Source: Pelargonium tetragonum
Taxonomy: Eukaryota; Streptophyta; Magnoliopsida; Geraniales; Geraniaceae
Length of the DNA: 64,000 bases
Direction: 5' to 3'
Assembly: GCA_036897445.1 (NCBI GenBank)
Contig: JAYMTL010000003.1
Location: 321,912 to 385,911, forward strand
The position numbers and the translations under genes are program-made. How positions within the stretch are numbered: the stretch's first letter is position 1; each line of letters starts with the position of its first letter. This document shows, piece by piece, positions 26,001 to 41,159 of the stretch. The notes under the pieces were generated by a model. The model searched no databases and was not told where the DNA came from. It saw only the letters and a program-made list of their open reading frames with translations.

Positions 26001-29000
26001 GAGTCTCTAATATAGAGAGTTTAGTACCGAGTTTAAAGTTAGAAGCACTCTTTAGCCATCTGCCTTTCTCCATTGTTAGCGTGTGCACGCATAGTGATAT
26101 CCTACATCTCAAGACACTCTAATTAAGGTATAATAGATGAATCTAAGGAAGTTTTTACTATTAAAGTCTTCTTACGAGCTTATTAATGAAGTACCCATTA
26201 TGAAAAACTACATAACTTGTCAAACGAAAGGGCTTAACCCCTTTTGTTAATTCTAAATCACATTATATACTAACTAAGAGAAAATTCCCTGGGTCTCTAA
26301 GATGCGATACTAAAGAAATGTTAAAAGTAAGAGTTTAGGATAATGCTGGGGATAAATTTTCCTGCATTTTATAAAGCTTCAATCTATCGAGTACACTGAG
26401 CAGATATTTGAGCTAGGGGAGACGCTTGTATAATATTTCATTTGGGGCACTCAGTTTTCCAACGAATTGACTAGTAAAGACTTAAATCTGAGGAGTTTTA
26501 TCTAATTTAGGGACTCCTCTCAGGTAGGCTATAAATACTTGCGCTTTGTAGGTTTTTGCTCTTTTATGGGATTGGGGGTCTTCCTTGAGCTAGCGGATTA
26601 GCAGCCCTCGAGTATTACTGCAGTTTAATATTTGTAGCCTACAGCTTTCGGGCTCTGTTAACAAAGGGAAAAACAATCGAGTATAGTTGATTTCAGTAGT
26701 AATTAAATGTAGGAACAAAAAGGGGGGGAGAAGTAGGAGCACTGGTTCATAATATTCGTACACTTTTTTAAATGTATATAAAAGTAAACAACTATTTAAG
26801 ACTAGAAATTCATTACACAACTAGCGCCCTTTCTCTTATAGGAACTCGACCCCCTTATAATGAAAAAGCCACTCAAAAATGAGAGAAAAAAGTTCTTACA
26901 ATACACACAAAATTGACAATATGCTCAACTTGATGAAAGTTTGCTCTAGTTTACTCTTTTCATTTTTGGTTTGAAAGTCTCAGTTTAGAAAAGTTGCATT
27001 TTCGCGGAAGTCACATGGCTAACGCTCTCTTTTTATGGTATCAAAAATGAACGAATGACTCATCTTAGAATTTGTAGGGTCAAACAGAGGTCTATTGGTT
27101 TATGCTTCTCTTATTTGGTTTTAGGACATAGAACAATTCCCGAAGCAAAGGGGGCAGGTTATAGTATTTACTCTTTCTATTTTCTGATTCTGGCACCCAA
27201 TTCTTGACAAGCAGAAGCTCCTCGCTACATAGAATGCATATTCTTCTCTTCTGCATTAAACCTCCCTTCTTACCAATCCTGTATCGGTTACTCATATAGT
27301 AAGATAAAACCTTTAATAGAAAAAGACTAGGGAATTCACAAAACATTAACTTGCCCCCCCCCTCAGTCTTTATAGGTCAACACCCTTCCTTCTAACTCTA
27401 AGAGAATGATATTTATCAGATATGTCAGGTTAAAAGAAAGAGACGCTTAATTCCCAAGCAGTCTGTTAGGCAGGGAAGCCCGGTAAAACCGCCCTTAAAA
27501 AAGTCAAATTAGAAAGTGCGGAAAGTTACAAGAGCAAGAAGGTTTTTTTGTGGCATGTTTTTGCCTTTCTTAAAAAATCTTGATAGGGTAAGCGACTTTT
27601 AGTGGCGCCGGTTGCAAAGCTAGTTATATCGGGGTTCACGATACTGTTGATTACTATAAATAAGGAAGGAGTCTCTCTTATATATGTGGAATACCTAAGT
27701 ATTTGGCCGGGCTAGGGAATGCTGCAAGCTTTCCTTTTTTGAGTTCCATTTTTGTTTTCAATATCACTTAATAGAAATAGAATAATATACATCGATTCTT
27801 GATAAGGAGTTTAGTAATACTATATGTTGAGCCATTAAACTACTATTAACTGCGATAAGGGTAACCCCCAATTATACTCCGGACCAGGAACCTCTCGTGT
27901 TCTAACATCTCATAAAAGGGGAGTTCAATCTTTTCCAACCAAGGAGCCCTTATTGAATACATCTTAGAAATGTCATTCGAGTCTTCTTCTTGCTTTACTA
28001 TACCCAAACCTTGTCTCAGTTGCGTTATCCTTTTAGATTCTACTTTCCATAAAATTTAGGACCTAATAAAGCTACTGGGGCCCCCACAAGGATTCTTGGA
28101 CTCTGAGTTATGTTTAAATATCCTAGCGCGCCTTACTAGTATAAGATTTTTTCCAGAATTAACAAATGTTGTAATATTAAAAATTGTAGATATTTTTTTA
28201 CGTTATAACACAGGTCACCAAAACCCTTAAGAATTTTTTATAGTTTAATTAGCTTCTAAGAGCGTAGTCCGAGCCCTTCTTTAAATTCGGGTTTAAGATC
28301 GCGGATTCCTTAAAATCAAGGAGGCGTATACCCTTTTCTGTTGTAAGAAGTAGGGGCCTATGTTATATTATGAAATTCTTTTTCTACAATCTCACATTTC
28401 ATAAAGTATATAGTTGTATTTTGTTAGAGTATCCCCTTAAGCTTTTTTGCTTAGATGTTCTAGAATTTCTTAGGTACAAGGCCGGCTTTTAGAGCTTTAC
28501 TTAATGTCACGGGTGTGCTTTATAAAGTCAAGATTCTTTTTACTGGAAAGTGGATTTACTCATAGAAAGACTCTAGGTATTAACAGGATTCTAGTTCGAT
28601 ACTAAAAAGACTCCGCGGAAATTCGATTGTTTCTTTGTGGGTACACCTTCGTAAATCTTGAAACTATAGGGACATAAAACAACAAGACAATTAAATTACC
28701 TTTTAATTTAAGTTAAAAGTAAGGGGTTTACAACAGAATTTTATTTTGTAGATTGCCCCAGTTCCCGCATTCATTAATGTAAATCTCTTAGCCTTAACTT
28801 TTAAGATGCTTAGAAATATGGGTACTAAAAAGAGCCTTTTGAACGGGTAGTTATACCTTAATAGCAGGTTATCCGCCATTCATTTTTATACCAAGGTATA
28901 GTTGCAGGCAGAAACAAAGAGAAAAGAAGTACTTAGACCCGCTTTATCCGTACTTACAAGCTAAATTATAACGCAGGATAGCTTTAGATAGAACATAGAT

Positions 29001-32000
29001 ACATTATAACCCACAGCTACTTCTTGTCAGCTTACATACCTCCCTTAAAACTTAAAAAGACTGGCTTTCCTATTGACTTATACTATCTAAGTCCTCGTAG
29101 AAAAACCCTTCCTAAGTAACAGGACCCTATAAAAAAAGCTCTTTACCTACCTAAGTGAATCCACTTAAACTTTCAAAATCTATAAAAAACTGAGAAAGGA
29201 ATTTTCTGTTTATACCACTCCAATCACTACTCTGTATGGACTCGAGAAGGGGGTTTTTTTGTTGCTGGACTCCCTTTTGGGGGACCTTAGTCTTATTCAA
29301 AATGGACTGAAGCAGGGCTATAAACAAAAAAACAAAAGTTTTCTTACTTTGATAATAATAGCTTTAAAATACTTATTATTTGCTTTCTTATAATTTTCCC
29401 CTGAGCTTATTCCCCTAGTAACCTCGTACCAGTAAAACTTATTCTGTACTGATATGCTTGTTAGCTCCTTAACTTTATTCTCAAGGTTTAATGCCGAATT
29501 AATTACATCCCTAAATGACCCTTTACTTCACTTTCTCTCTGTATTTTACTATAACTACCAAAACTATATACCCAGCCAGATCATAAGAAAGAAACCTATC
29601 GAAGGGTATTCCAAGGATGCCCTACTGTCATACAATCTAACAAGCCCAAACCAAAAGGCAGAAAAGCAAATTTAATAGGGAATCTAAAAAAAAGTTAAAC
29701 CGGTAGAAATGATGTTCTAAACACAAACCTAGCTAGTATTAACCTAAGCCTTATTTCTTATATTGGATACCTTTTTTGTAATAGCCAAAAGGATTGTAAA
29801 AACCAGGTAGGAGCTGCGTGTTCCCGCCGAACTTGTGTTAATACTAAACTCATTTGTTAAAATATTCTTCAATAGAGCCTTATCCTTGTACATTCATTCA
29901 CTCCTATGGTAAGCCAGTCGCTTGACTTTCCCCTTTCTGGAATAGCTCGTTTACACGGGAGTTGAATCTTAAGTAAAGTAATGGAATTACAGACAAAGGT
30001 TTCCTATCTGGCACTGCTTATGGTCCTTTTTGTATTCTTTTAGTGAATATACGCACCTTTCCTTTTGTCCTTCATCTGAAAACTACCGCTTTTTGACTCC
30101 CCTTTTAAAACCCCTTGGAATTCTTGTATAATGACATGTTTATAGTACTCGAACCTACCACACATAAATTTTCAAAACCTGTGTTATATCGCTGAATTTA
30201 TATATAATATTCTCGTTATGTTTATCATCTCGGAATCTTACTAATTAAATTAATTCAATAGAACCAAACTCCTGGTAATCCTAAAGTGGTATTCAAGCTT
30301 GGATATACCACCAAAACCAAGCAACTATTGATTGAAGACAGCTCAAAAATGCTTAGTTTTGTAAAGTTTCAAAGGGGCCCCTATCAGAAGATAATAAATT
30401 GTAGTACTTTCCTACTTTATCTCAAAATTCTAATCCATAATCACAGGTTTTGCACTAGAAGGGACTCTATATGTCCTACCGGAAGGCCGCTCTATCTATT
30501 AAATTACAACTAAATTTCATATAACAGGCAGACTTTTTTATATACGCGGACTCTCTTAGTACCGGTTTTACAAATAAAAGGTTTTCGTATAGTAGAATTC
30601 TCATTATGGTGTGCATTCCGAGTTAGTCTTTTTTAATTAGAATTTCTTTTATGGGTAATTCATGCCCTAAATGATTGAAGTACAAGATGCTTTTTCCGAA
30701 AGAAACAACCTAACTGACTCCAAAATAGGATATTCTATAAGCTATTCGCCTAAAAGCACACTAAGAGGCTGCGCTCGTGTAGGATTCACTTTCTATCCAT
30801 ATATTAACGAGGATTGGAAGATTCGAGAAAGGATTCCTACATAGTTTTTGACTTTACATCAACTTGTTAAAGTAAAAGAATTCCAGAAAAAGGAATGCAA
30901 TACGCTAAATTGCTTAGTAAACTCCGTAGGAATAATTCCAGGTCGGTCAGTTCAGAATTGTAACACATCAAAAACTTCTAAGAGCGGGTACGTAGTACTC
31001 TATAACTGCAAGAAAAAACTCTTACTTAATTTTATTAATACAAGAGATTAAAGGAGGTCTATAGGAAAAACCCATATCAATCAACCCAGAGATTTAAAAT
31101 ACAATTATATCGTAAGTTTTTAGCGAATAAAAACTACTATCTCACAGGAGCTCCTTTTATTATGGTATTATTCTTAATAATGTATGCGATTCTACCGTGC
31201 CTAGAAATTATGAGTTCTACTAAATAATAGCCAAAGCATTCACTATATACTGTATATCGAGCCTATTATATAAAATATAATTGACACAAGTTTTACAAAC
31301 TAATAAGAATTTTACATACTTTTACTCTTATACCAGGTGTTACTAAACTTATATAGGTCCAGCACCCCCTCCTAATTAACGTCCTAGAAAATAACTTACA
31401 GACGTATAAGGTTTTACTTAAGTTTCCAAGTATTTTATTCGTATCCTATATACATGACGTGCTCTTTGAAGTAAACGTAAATTCGGATTTATAAAAGGTA
31501 ACGGAGTATTTAGATACCTAACCCTTAGTCAGCTATTACTGGTGTTCCCTTAGCTTAAACTTGCTCCTTTTCCTTTTGGTCTTTGTCTTTATATTTTTCT
31601 AAAGCGCTTATTTAGCAACTAACTACAAAAATTATGTGGAAAAATAAAAGGTAGAATTTGACTCTATTTATGAGGGACGGAAGCCCCTTAGTAGTGACGA
31701 AATAGAGTGGACCTTTTTCTTTCTAAACACAAAAAAAAGGGCTGGTGAGATTACTTATCCTTTCAGAATTTGTTTGAATATTCATAAGTTAGCTAGAATA
31801 AAGCATTACTAAAAAGGTTTTTTGCCAAACCTGCGGGCCCCTGGATGATAATCCTAGGAATACCCTATCCATATAAAAATTTAACAGATGTTTAAAAAAG
31901 AAGTATTCAACAAGGGTTTCTTGTGAGTAAATAAGATTCGAACCATGATACAAAAAAGAGATCCGTACTTGTTTAGTATTTAGCAAAAAGCTTTTAGGGA

Positions 32001-34920
32001 TTTATATTCAAAATATAGATTGACAAGTCTACTAGTTTCCTTGATTGCTTCATATCCTTTGCTTATTTACAAAATTCTTAAATGAATAATAGAAAGAAGA
32101 TTCAGGCGTGCCCAAGGTTCTGACTATATTCCTATTTCAAATTCTATTCTAAACAACTCCTAGGTCAAAAAGAGTTTTAAAGTCTCTGTAAATTTCTATA
32201 AACTTGCATTAAAAGGGATATATGTATGAAAAGCAAGCTCCACACTCCTCGCTTGAGCTTTATCAGCAAAATGAGGGATTTAAGCATTTATTTACTGCCC
32301 TTATCCTTTAGCCTACTAGATCGAGCGCCTTGCCCTAACAATTTCTTTGTGTACAATTGGTAACTGATTAAGAATTCTATATTTTATTCTTGTACCACAC
32401 AGTAAAAAAAGCTATATAATACAAACCGAAGGACCCTTGTTTAATTAGGGATAGCACTAAATTTAGTTATGGAATATCTTTTTAGCATAGGGGCAAAAGC
32501 TTTGACTTTAAATAATATATAAGAAGTACATATATCCCTCAATTAACGGATTAAAGATTTAGACATACTTTTGTGCCCCTATTAGTTCTATAGAGAGCTA
32601 AGTTTAATACTATGTATTATATTAAGTCTTCTAGCGGAGGTTGTTGCATATTATAATGGTGTAACCAGGAGAAAAGACATAGGATCCATAATTGATAATT
32701 GGATACAGTTACTCTTATCTTAAAGAAAGTATAGCTCTTACATAATAAACTAATTAAATTTATAGTACGAGTAAGAGTTACATCGTACGCCTGTTCTTAA
32801 CCATACTAGAGTTTAGTCCGTAATCTATATATAGAAGAATCCTTAATTCGCCATGAAGATTTGAGTTTATAGGATTTGCAGCTGTGCTATACCATTTAGA
32901 GTCCTAAATTTAGAGAATAATGTAAAACGTAATAAGAGAAGTTAAAGGCTTTTCCCCTATTTTATGGTCCAAACGCTCCCCCCATTAAAACTAAAAATGG
33001 AATCTTCTTATAAAGATAAAGGGTTGCAATTCCTTTGCTTCGGGAACTTGCTCTACTCAAAAGCACTGACCACGGGACCCCTATTAAAGTGGTCTTGACC
33101 CCTTGTTTCCAATAACGTAAGAAAAATCTTAAGTCTAAAGATTGACTTTCGAATGCTCGTCTACTGTATGTAAACCCTTACCCGGCAGAGATTAGGATTT
33201 AATTTGCTAAAAGAGAAACGTCATTATGTACACATCCTATTGATAGAACTAAGAAATTCTTGTAATCCTGGGGTGCGTGTTAGCTAGGTATCCCCCTTTC
33301 ACAAGGATATTAAATTATCAGTATAAGAGGCTTTTTGAAACTTCAGACGTTAGTTTATCAAAGCAAAGCGCGTTTACCCAAATTAACTATATGAGATTCC
33401 TCTTTCTTAGCTTGACTGGACCGGGAAATGCCTGGTGAGTTAAAAACTGTTGGGTTGAATTGTTTTAAAATCATGAACTTATATAGTAAGATGTAAGGGG
33501 TTTTTATGCATGTTATATACAATATTAATACAATGTTGTGATAAAAATAATGACAAGTCAAGATAAAGCGAGTAGAGAAAAATCCACTGTAAGCTTAAAA
33601 AGATTTGAATAAAAAGGGTGTTAGTCTACATTACTCTATATCAGACTCCGGGCATGCGCACTGATCTTTATTAAATAATGATATACCAGAAGTTAGGGTC
33701 CTAATTTATACAACGCAAATCTTATTACAGTACACATACTTAGTCTTTTTGTAACTGAAAGTTCTGCCTATGCCGATATAAAATTTAGGGATTTAGACTT
33801 TCCCTAGCCTTGTAAAGAGATTTTTTTTCTTACGCATTCCAATACTTATATATTTTACTTTTTCTTTAATTTAGCAGCAAAAACTGAGTGAATAGGTGTA
33901 GTCATATATCAAACTCTATTTGATACTAAAAGAGTTTAGAAACTAACCAAATCTCCGGTTCTTCTGGAATTAAAAAGAAGTTCATATATGTAATTAAAAT
34001 TTTTACGTATTCGCATTTAAACATAAGTCATCATACTACACACCCCACAGAAAAAGAGACTGGAATATACACGCATTTTAACCGTTTCTCACACAAGTCA
34101 AATTCACGGCGAGGGTTTTTTTGGTTAGTTAGAAGGGTGCTACTACGCAGAAGTAAGGGGGATATTTGGATTCTCTGTAAGACAAAGAAGTCCTCGACTG
34201 TAACGAGGCAGGGTTTTTAAGTAAGCTAGCTTCCTTCTTCTAATCAAGTATTCGAAGTTAGTCTATTGCTAGGGAGGGGCTGAGTTCCTTATGTTTAGAT
34301 GTTTAGAAAAACGACTCTTAAATTCTGCAATGTTTAGTACCAAAAGTTTCTTCACTAAAGAATTTCCGTGTTGCTGAGGAAGAAATCACTCCTTCTGTAT
34401 CCGAATCTACAAAGTGGAACCTGTTAGCGTATAACGTTAATATTCCGAAAATTAATACAAGAGTTTATCGCTCCACTGTACTTGAGCCAGAAAAACTTTT
34501 CCTAGGTTCTTATCCTTGACTGGATTTCCTTAAAAGGGACTCTTTTATTTCTATTTCACGTTAATCGGCACTGACTTATCACTAAGTTCAGGTAAAACTT
34601 ATGACTTTTGAACTTTTCTATCATTCTATTTACTACGTAAGGAAAGATGAGAGTACTATATAACATATGAGGTAACTTTTTGATTCTGTTTTACTTTCGA
34701 TATTTTTCGAGATCCCTATATTAAAGTCCTTTGAATATTTATACATATAATTGAGTGCAAACCCTCACGTGTAACTAAAAAACTAATAAACAGAGACCCA
34801 CCCTCTGGGCTATAATCCACTCACACCTTTTCAGTACTAACCAATGCCCGGTTTTTCCAGCGTTTTATACCTTCCTTTGCAAAGTTTCGTGCTTGGAATT
34901 AGAGACACCTAAGATTCAGT

Positions 34921-34944
34921 GGAGTGGATAGGCTTCGAACCTAC
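34921..34944 (-). pseudogene. tRNA-like T-arm plus 3' acceptor half
   Basis: The minus strand of 34928-34944 forms a complete T-arm: stem GTAGG pairs with CCTAT (one G-U) around loop TTCGAAG. It runs directly into CCACTCC, the length and place of a 3' acceptor strand, followed by A as a possible discriminator. Upstream, roughly 34945-34990, pieces resemble a D-arm (TCTCAAAGGGATAAAAC) and an anticodon region (GGGAGACC), but neither arm pairs. The expected 5' acceptor partner GGAGTGG is replaced by GGAAGTA, which pairs at only about three positions. I therefore call only the 3' part as tRNA-derived. Amino-acid identity cannot be read. Confidence 0.35.
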
Positions 34945-37197
34945 AATATTTAATTAAGGGGTCTCCCGTTTTATCCCTTTGAGATACTTCCTAACTTTAT
35001 TACTTACCAAAAGCTCCGAATTTCATACAGGTTTTGTCGACTGGACAGGAGGAATTTATATTAAATATAATTATCTAATTAAGGCTTTATTTAAGCGATT
35101 CTATAGTCAAAAACTTTATAAGGCAATTCAGCCTTATCGTAGTAGTAAATTTGAAAGGTATTTCACTAAGGGCGCCCCCTTAAATTTAGGGCTTTGAAAG
35201 ATAAAACTCTCCAATCTAAATTCATTGTTTATTTTACTATAGACTGGAAAGTGGCTTGTTCCTAAACAGGAGATGTTGTATAACTCCATTATCTGAGAAT
35301 GTGCAAAGGTAATCCTATAAGTTAATCTGGTAAAGTATAGTAACAACTAATAAATAAAGGAGAGACTCTTGTGTAAGAAACAGGATTATATAACTTCCTA
35401 TATTCAATTAGACCCCAAGTTTTATTCGTCTCTCATTTCCTAACTAGTAAGGAACAAGTTTAGGTTATACATGGAGTAAAGTCCCATTGAAAATAATCGG
35501 AGAATACTAAATTACTAAGGAATGCGTTATCTCGTGTTAGGTTTCTTTCTTTTTACCCGTTATAAAACTGAATAATAGGCTAAACTTTTAGCAGAATTGC
35601 TTGTTTTAAAGTACCTCACTGTTCAACTAGTTTTGGTATAAAGGAACGCCCAATAACTATATTATACCGGTTATTGTCATTTTCTTGTCTTTTTACTAGT
35701 TTTCTGGGCAAGAGTTTGAATTGAACAAAAGTATAGGTACTCATTAAGTCTCCCTGTGTTATGTATTGATTCATTTTAAAGCACTCCTCGTTCGTTCGTA
35801 TACTATTTCTAGTCCCTATAAGGAGACCCGCATTTACTCTTTTTCTATTCTTAAATTAACGTCCCGATTTTAGACTATGTTTAAGTATTAAGTCAACCCC
35901 TTGAACTTTGAAAAAATCAGGAATCCGTGTTTTACACTTAATATTAGGTCTAAAGGATTTGGTATACTATACGGAAAACCTCGCATTCAAAAACCCAGTT
36001 TTCAGGATTTTTAAGCACAATTTTAAAAGTCTTTCCGAACAAGAACACTTCTAATTTTTTAAAGGGGGCCCTATCAATAAATATGTAATACCTAGGCCTG
36101 GAAAGGCTAATAAAAAGATATGTTAAAAGGACTCTAAAACAAAAGGACTTTCTACCTAGCGACTCAGATCCGAGATCGCTATTTATCAAATCTGGAAATT
36201 CCCATTAAAACGGGTTACAAGGTTTCATAATCAAAACCATACTACAACCCAGATCCTTTAAGACTTAAATTTTAAAGTAGAGCAGAAGAAAATCCCCCAA
36301 ACCAAAACTATCCCTAAAATATCTTTATATCTTCAGTTAAGCTGCCTTTAAAGTGGGACCAAGAGACCCTTTAAATAGAGTCGATTTCTTTTGTTTTAGA
36401 ATAACCTTCTTTTAGAAAAAACTGACAGAATAGTAAATTCCCATTTAAGGAAAGATTTCTTATAAAATATTCCCGGGATTTCATTTCCGAAGTACTTATA
36501 AGCTATCAATAACAAAACCTGTTATACATTTCCTTCCATTTGCATTAATTAAAACAGGAATAATGAGTCTATCCAGTGTACACATTTTAGTCTTTTACAT
36601 TTAATTTATTCCACATACAAAACATATTTCCAGAGTCCTTTAAACAAGCTCCCATATCAACCCCTGTATTTTTAAAAGGGTTTTTCTTAAATTGCGTATC
36701 CTACTATACCATTAAACTTGAACTCGATCTTCTAATCTAGGCTCATAAGAAGCTAAGGTTTTGACTTTGTTCTTAAGTAATTTAAGTTATTAAAAGTGCT
36801 TTAATACAGCTTCCTGAGTATTCTTGCATTGATGTCTCCATGGGTTCCAAAACCCTTTTATAGGTATAAATCCTGTTAAAAAAGGTTTGGTCAAGTCTTA
36901 TTCTTAGGTAGTAGCAACATAAGTTTAGCTGTCTTCCGGCTGGAACACTCGAAATAGTTATAAGGTCTCTCTTCTTGTAGTTTTAAGTACTTTTTAAAGT
37001 GGAAAACCTATGATTCAAATCTCTTTAAAAAAGTAACTCTTTGATACCGATATAGCACTGTAAAAACTCTCTTATTGTAAAAATTTGGATAGCTATTGCC
37101 TTTATTTTCCTATATTCTCTATATTTACATCAAGACGGATACTCAAAATCAAAAAGAGATGACTCTCCTGGAGCTTTTTATAGCCTTTTAAGAACTC

Positions 37198-37221
37198 CTA
37201 GTCCTAAAAAGACTAGTTTTT
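37198..37221 (+). terminator. Weak terminator-like hairpin with T-run
   Basis: CTAGTC and GACTAG form a perfect 6-bp stem around a 7-nt loop, followed by five T. The shape resembles an intrinsic terminator, but the stem is short, A+T-rich stem-loops are common by chance here, and no gene lies upstream. It is reported for completeness only. Confidence 0.15.
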
Positions 37222-40200
37222 CTATAATGACTTTAGGGATTATAAACAAGATAAAATTTACTGCTTTAGCTCCTTAATTTTCTTAAAAGCTAGGAAACTC
37301 CTTGTATTATACGGGCTCGAGGTTGGTTTTTAAATTATGTACACTTCAGATAGAATAGTAAATCGAGATGTAAGGTTATTAAAAAAAGTACTAACTCTTA
37401 TTTTTTTCCGTAAAAAAGCTTTTGTTTAGAATGAACTTTAGTGTTTCAATGTGGGGCCTTTACTTTTGGATTCCTTGGTATTGCAATAATGTTGAACACA
37501 TTACGAGGTTTTATTAACAGCCCTGGATCTTATTTACTAAAAATAATACAACAAAAGTTAAGTTTTCGGAGGTTTGTCTTTTTTTATATCCTGCTCTTCC
37601 GACTAAAATATTAAAGTGCATTTTCATTGAGAATTATGTACCTGTGATTTTTAGATAAAGGCAATCCATATTTCTCTAGACCTAATAAAATATAGATTCC
37701 TTTTAGATCTGGTATATAAAACTTGTGATAACGCTTACCTATTTTAGGGAGCCCGCCCAGCTTTCTAACCTTGTTTTATAATAAACATTTACCTGCTGAA
37801 GCAAGAATTTCGCAAGGAGACTTCTACTTCGTTAAACTTATTAAGCTACTACCTTGCAGAGACAGGATTCCCTGTAACTTTATTAACTAAGTAAACCCCG
37901 CTTTAAGTTAAAAGTATATCAGTATAAATGGAAATGGAGCAGACCACTAAGGGTAAGGGGTAGATTTATAAGTACAATACTTGCAACTTGTTTAGCAGTT
38001 TTCTGGATTCCAGGTAGTAGTATTGCTAAAGGGAAATTACTTAGGTAGAATGTGCATATATACAAGGATTGCCTTTAAGGTATTGGTTATTAAGAGCAGT
38101 ACCCTTTCCCGACTCTTAAGGTATAAAACGAAAGTTAATTTATGAGCATGTCAAGGGTTCGAATCTCAGAAGTCTAGTATTAAATACTTGTGGATGAGTG
38201 TTTCTATTTACATAAGTGTACCACAGTGACTATCCAACTCCAAAAAGACCCTAGTAGGATGTTCGAAATGAGCTAACTTTGATATACTTGATTGGGAAAA
38301 ATAGAAAATATAAGGCCCCTTTTTTATAAGTAAAGTGAGCAGGCAGTAGGAAATGGGGACGCTTTCAAAGAAGGAAGAAAAGGTTTAGCAATTTTGATTA
38401 TATGTTAGGAAGGGTAATTTTAAGTTAGTAACAAACTTATTTATATGTGTAGTTCCAGTTACTTTATTAAAGCTTATTCTAAAAAAGCGTTCGTTCTTTT
38501 TAATTATTGACAAGATCTAAGGATTCTTAGAATTTCTTTCTGTAATTTGTTTGTTAATCTTGTAATTTTAGCCTGAGGTTATTAAGTTTTGTCAAATAAA
38601 GTAAACCTTAAAGTTCTTTGAAATTTAGTTTATTGTCGAGAGTTTTTATTTTATAGGGATCCTTTTCTATACTATGCTGGTGCCGGCTTGATATCAATCT
38701 TTGAAAAATGTAGGAGGCTTTGGTTTATAGGGTCGAACCCCGTGGCAGGGAGAGCCCTGTTTTTACAATTCAGTATATACCTTAGATGGCTCTACATCTA
38801 ATTTACTTTTAAAGTTCTCTTTTGCTAGAATAAAGAAGTCCTTATCCAATTCTATATAGTAATTTAAGAACAAACTTTCATTTAGTCGGTATAAAAGGCA
38901 CTAAAAATACAAGAGAATCTAGAATCTTACTCAGGAGCATAAGCAAAGGATAACTAAAAGGGGCATAACCACTTAAAGCACTAGGAAATATATATAAGAA
39001 ATACTAAGATTTTATGAAAAAACGGCTAAGTCTCATTTAAACTGCTCCAGATTCCTTTCTATACATTGAAATGCGCAATTGGATTATTCTCTCCTTTTTA
39101 GATGCTGACTGGATTTTCTTTTTAATAAATCCTTGGGAACAAGTCGAACAGAAAAGATATTTATAGTATACTTTGACCCATCGCGCGCTTTCTATATCGT
39201 CGAAATAAATTAAACTAGAATTGTGTTAATATAGCAACTAAACTTTCCAAAAGAATTCAGAGCTAGGAGTGAGGGGACTCTTTTTCTTACTAAAAGCCTC
39301 TCGTGTGAAGTAAGTGAATCCAGTATAAGATCAAATGCTTGATTACTGGTTACGGGTCAAAACATTAATTCTTCTTTAAATATATATATAATCTTGTATT
39401 GGCATTTAACGGGCTTGCACTTAACTTTTGTTTGCTTTATTCTCTTTCCGCCTCAATTTATAACTATAATAAATACTATTTACAATACTAAAGCTGACTT
39501 TAAATTTGATATCTCTTGTAGGAACTCATTAATTGGGATGGTCCAATAGAAGGGAATTCCTCTGCCTAATTAAAGTATATTAAAGTATGAATGTAAAATA
39601 CCCCACTTTCTAACGGGCCCAAAACAAGTTAAAAGGGAAAGCTTTTTGTCGTATTTTATTAGTTCATAGGATTCTTAGGGTGGGATAATAATAAAGGCGG
39701 TTACTTAGGCAATAAAACAATACAAGAAATTTATACTATAGTTTATCTAAGTATAATAAAAGCTCCTTGGATCGGTGCTATAAGCCCACTATAATATTAA
39801 GTTCTACCTTTGTATAGCATACCGAGACTGGATTACTGTTCAATGCAACTTTTTTATAGCTACTCTGCCGGAATCCTATACTATAACTGGGGTTTTTCTT
39901 GTATGAAGTAACTCTGTATAAAACTCTTGACTTTAACTGTTAGCTTGTTGTACCTTTTGAGTTTTAAGGGTTTTATTCCGATAAGTCGAACATATATAAA
40001 TGTCAAAAATGAATTGATAGCTTTAGAAACTTTTTCGAACAATAATGACAATAGATTCGTAGTTTGCTATCTGTGATATGGGTGCTCACATTAGTTAATA
40101 CAAGCACGCCAGCTCGATATGGTAGAGAAAGTCTAGAGTTAGGAAACAATTTGAAGTCAAACCCTAAAAAATAGAGCAATTAATGCTACCTATACAATGC

Positions 40201-41159
40201 TTAGTCAATTATACTGATTTTACACTACAAATACAAAAAACTTTATAAAACTAGGATTTAATAAGCAGAATTTTATAAGTGGGAATCCGGGCTAATCTGG
40301 AATTTTTGACTGACATACGATTGCACCGGATATATTCTTATTCGTTGAGGAAAGTTTCATTGCATAACAAAGAGAGGGCTCTTATCACAACTTCACAAGA
40401 CTTATAATTTGCTTGTTGCATACCCCTCACTACTATATAAAATATATAAGTACTACAAAGAGCTTTTAAAATTTCATTAGAGTTGTTAGATAGCTGGTGT
40501 AGACTTCTTCATAAGGTAGAAATTTTTACCTTACACACAGGGTAGGCCGAGAAGCCTGTTTATATGAGGGTTCAACTAGATCACATCGAGTAGGTGTAAA
40601 AAAAATGTGGCATACTCTATAAAAAAGAAAGAATTTAAAAACGGGTTAGGTAGTCAAAATAGTGGAATTTTCTAAAATAGAAAGATATTTACCCTATAAA
40701 AAAATCTTGCATATCATACTTACTATTGTTACAGACAGATACAAGAAAACTCACTAAAATGAAATATTATACTACATATTAGTAATAAAGCGATCTTACT
40801 CTCATTAATAAGACTATTATGAAAGGCAAATTTAAAGAGTATGCTCAACTAAATTATAGATAAAGGAGATTAAGGTACATAGTTCATACTAAAAGTATTA
40901 TCAACTTGGTTCAGGCACTCTTTATACAGGTGTAGAATCTCTTACAACTCTTCTGGGGTATAGCGCTTAAACTAGAATTTAACTTAGTGGGAATCCTGCC
41001 TATTCACTTTTTTGATCCGTAGCTCTATTGAGAACAAATCCATTATTAGGTTGTAGATGTCAAACAAGACTCATAAAAAGTAAAGCACGTTAAATAACAA
41101 GAGACTTCCTGACTTACCGCGAGTTTCCCTATTATTCAGAATCGAAGGAAAGAATAAAG

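Larger units (their letters stand above)
18993..34920. other. Non-genic A+T-rich stretch
   Basis: I see no gene in about 16 kb. Besides repeat copy 1 and the C-rich tract, I see only dispersed short G+C-rich words and isolated tRNA-arm look-alikes (for example near 30150 and 31930) that lack paired stems. Frames reach 85 codons and show no domain motif, signal peptide or convincing membrane segment. Confidence 0.6.

Noticed and set aside
30130-30200. Minus-strand GGTAGGTTCGAGT with an upstream TTGAAAA loop, suggesting tRNA-Phe
   Set aside because: Anticodon stem fails at most positions and the acceptor is absent.
38100-38180. GGGTTCGAATC on the plus strand with partly complementary flanks
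   Set aside because: T stem mispaired and no D or anticodon arm; about thirty such loop words are expected per strand by chance.
40111-40127. D-arm-like sequence on the plus strand
   Set aside because: D stem has a mismatch and no other arm follows in register.
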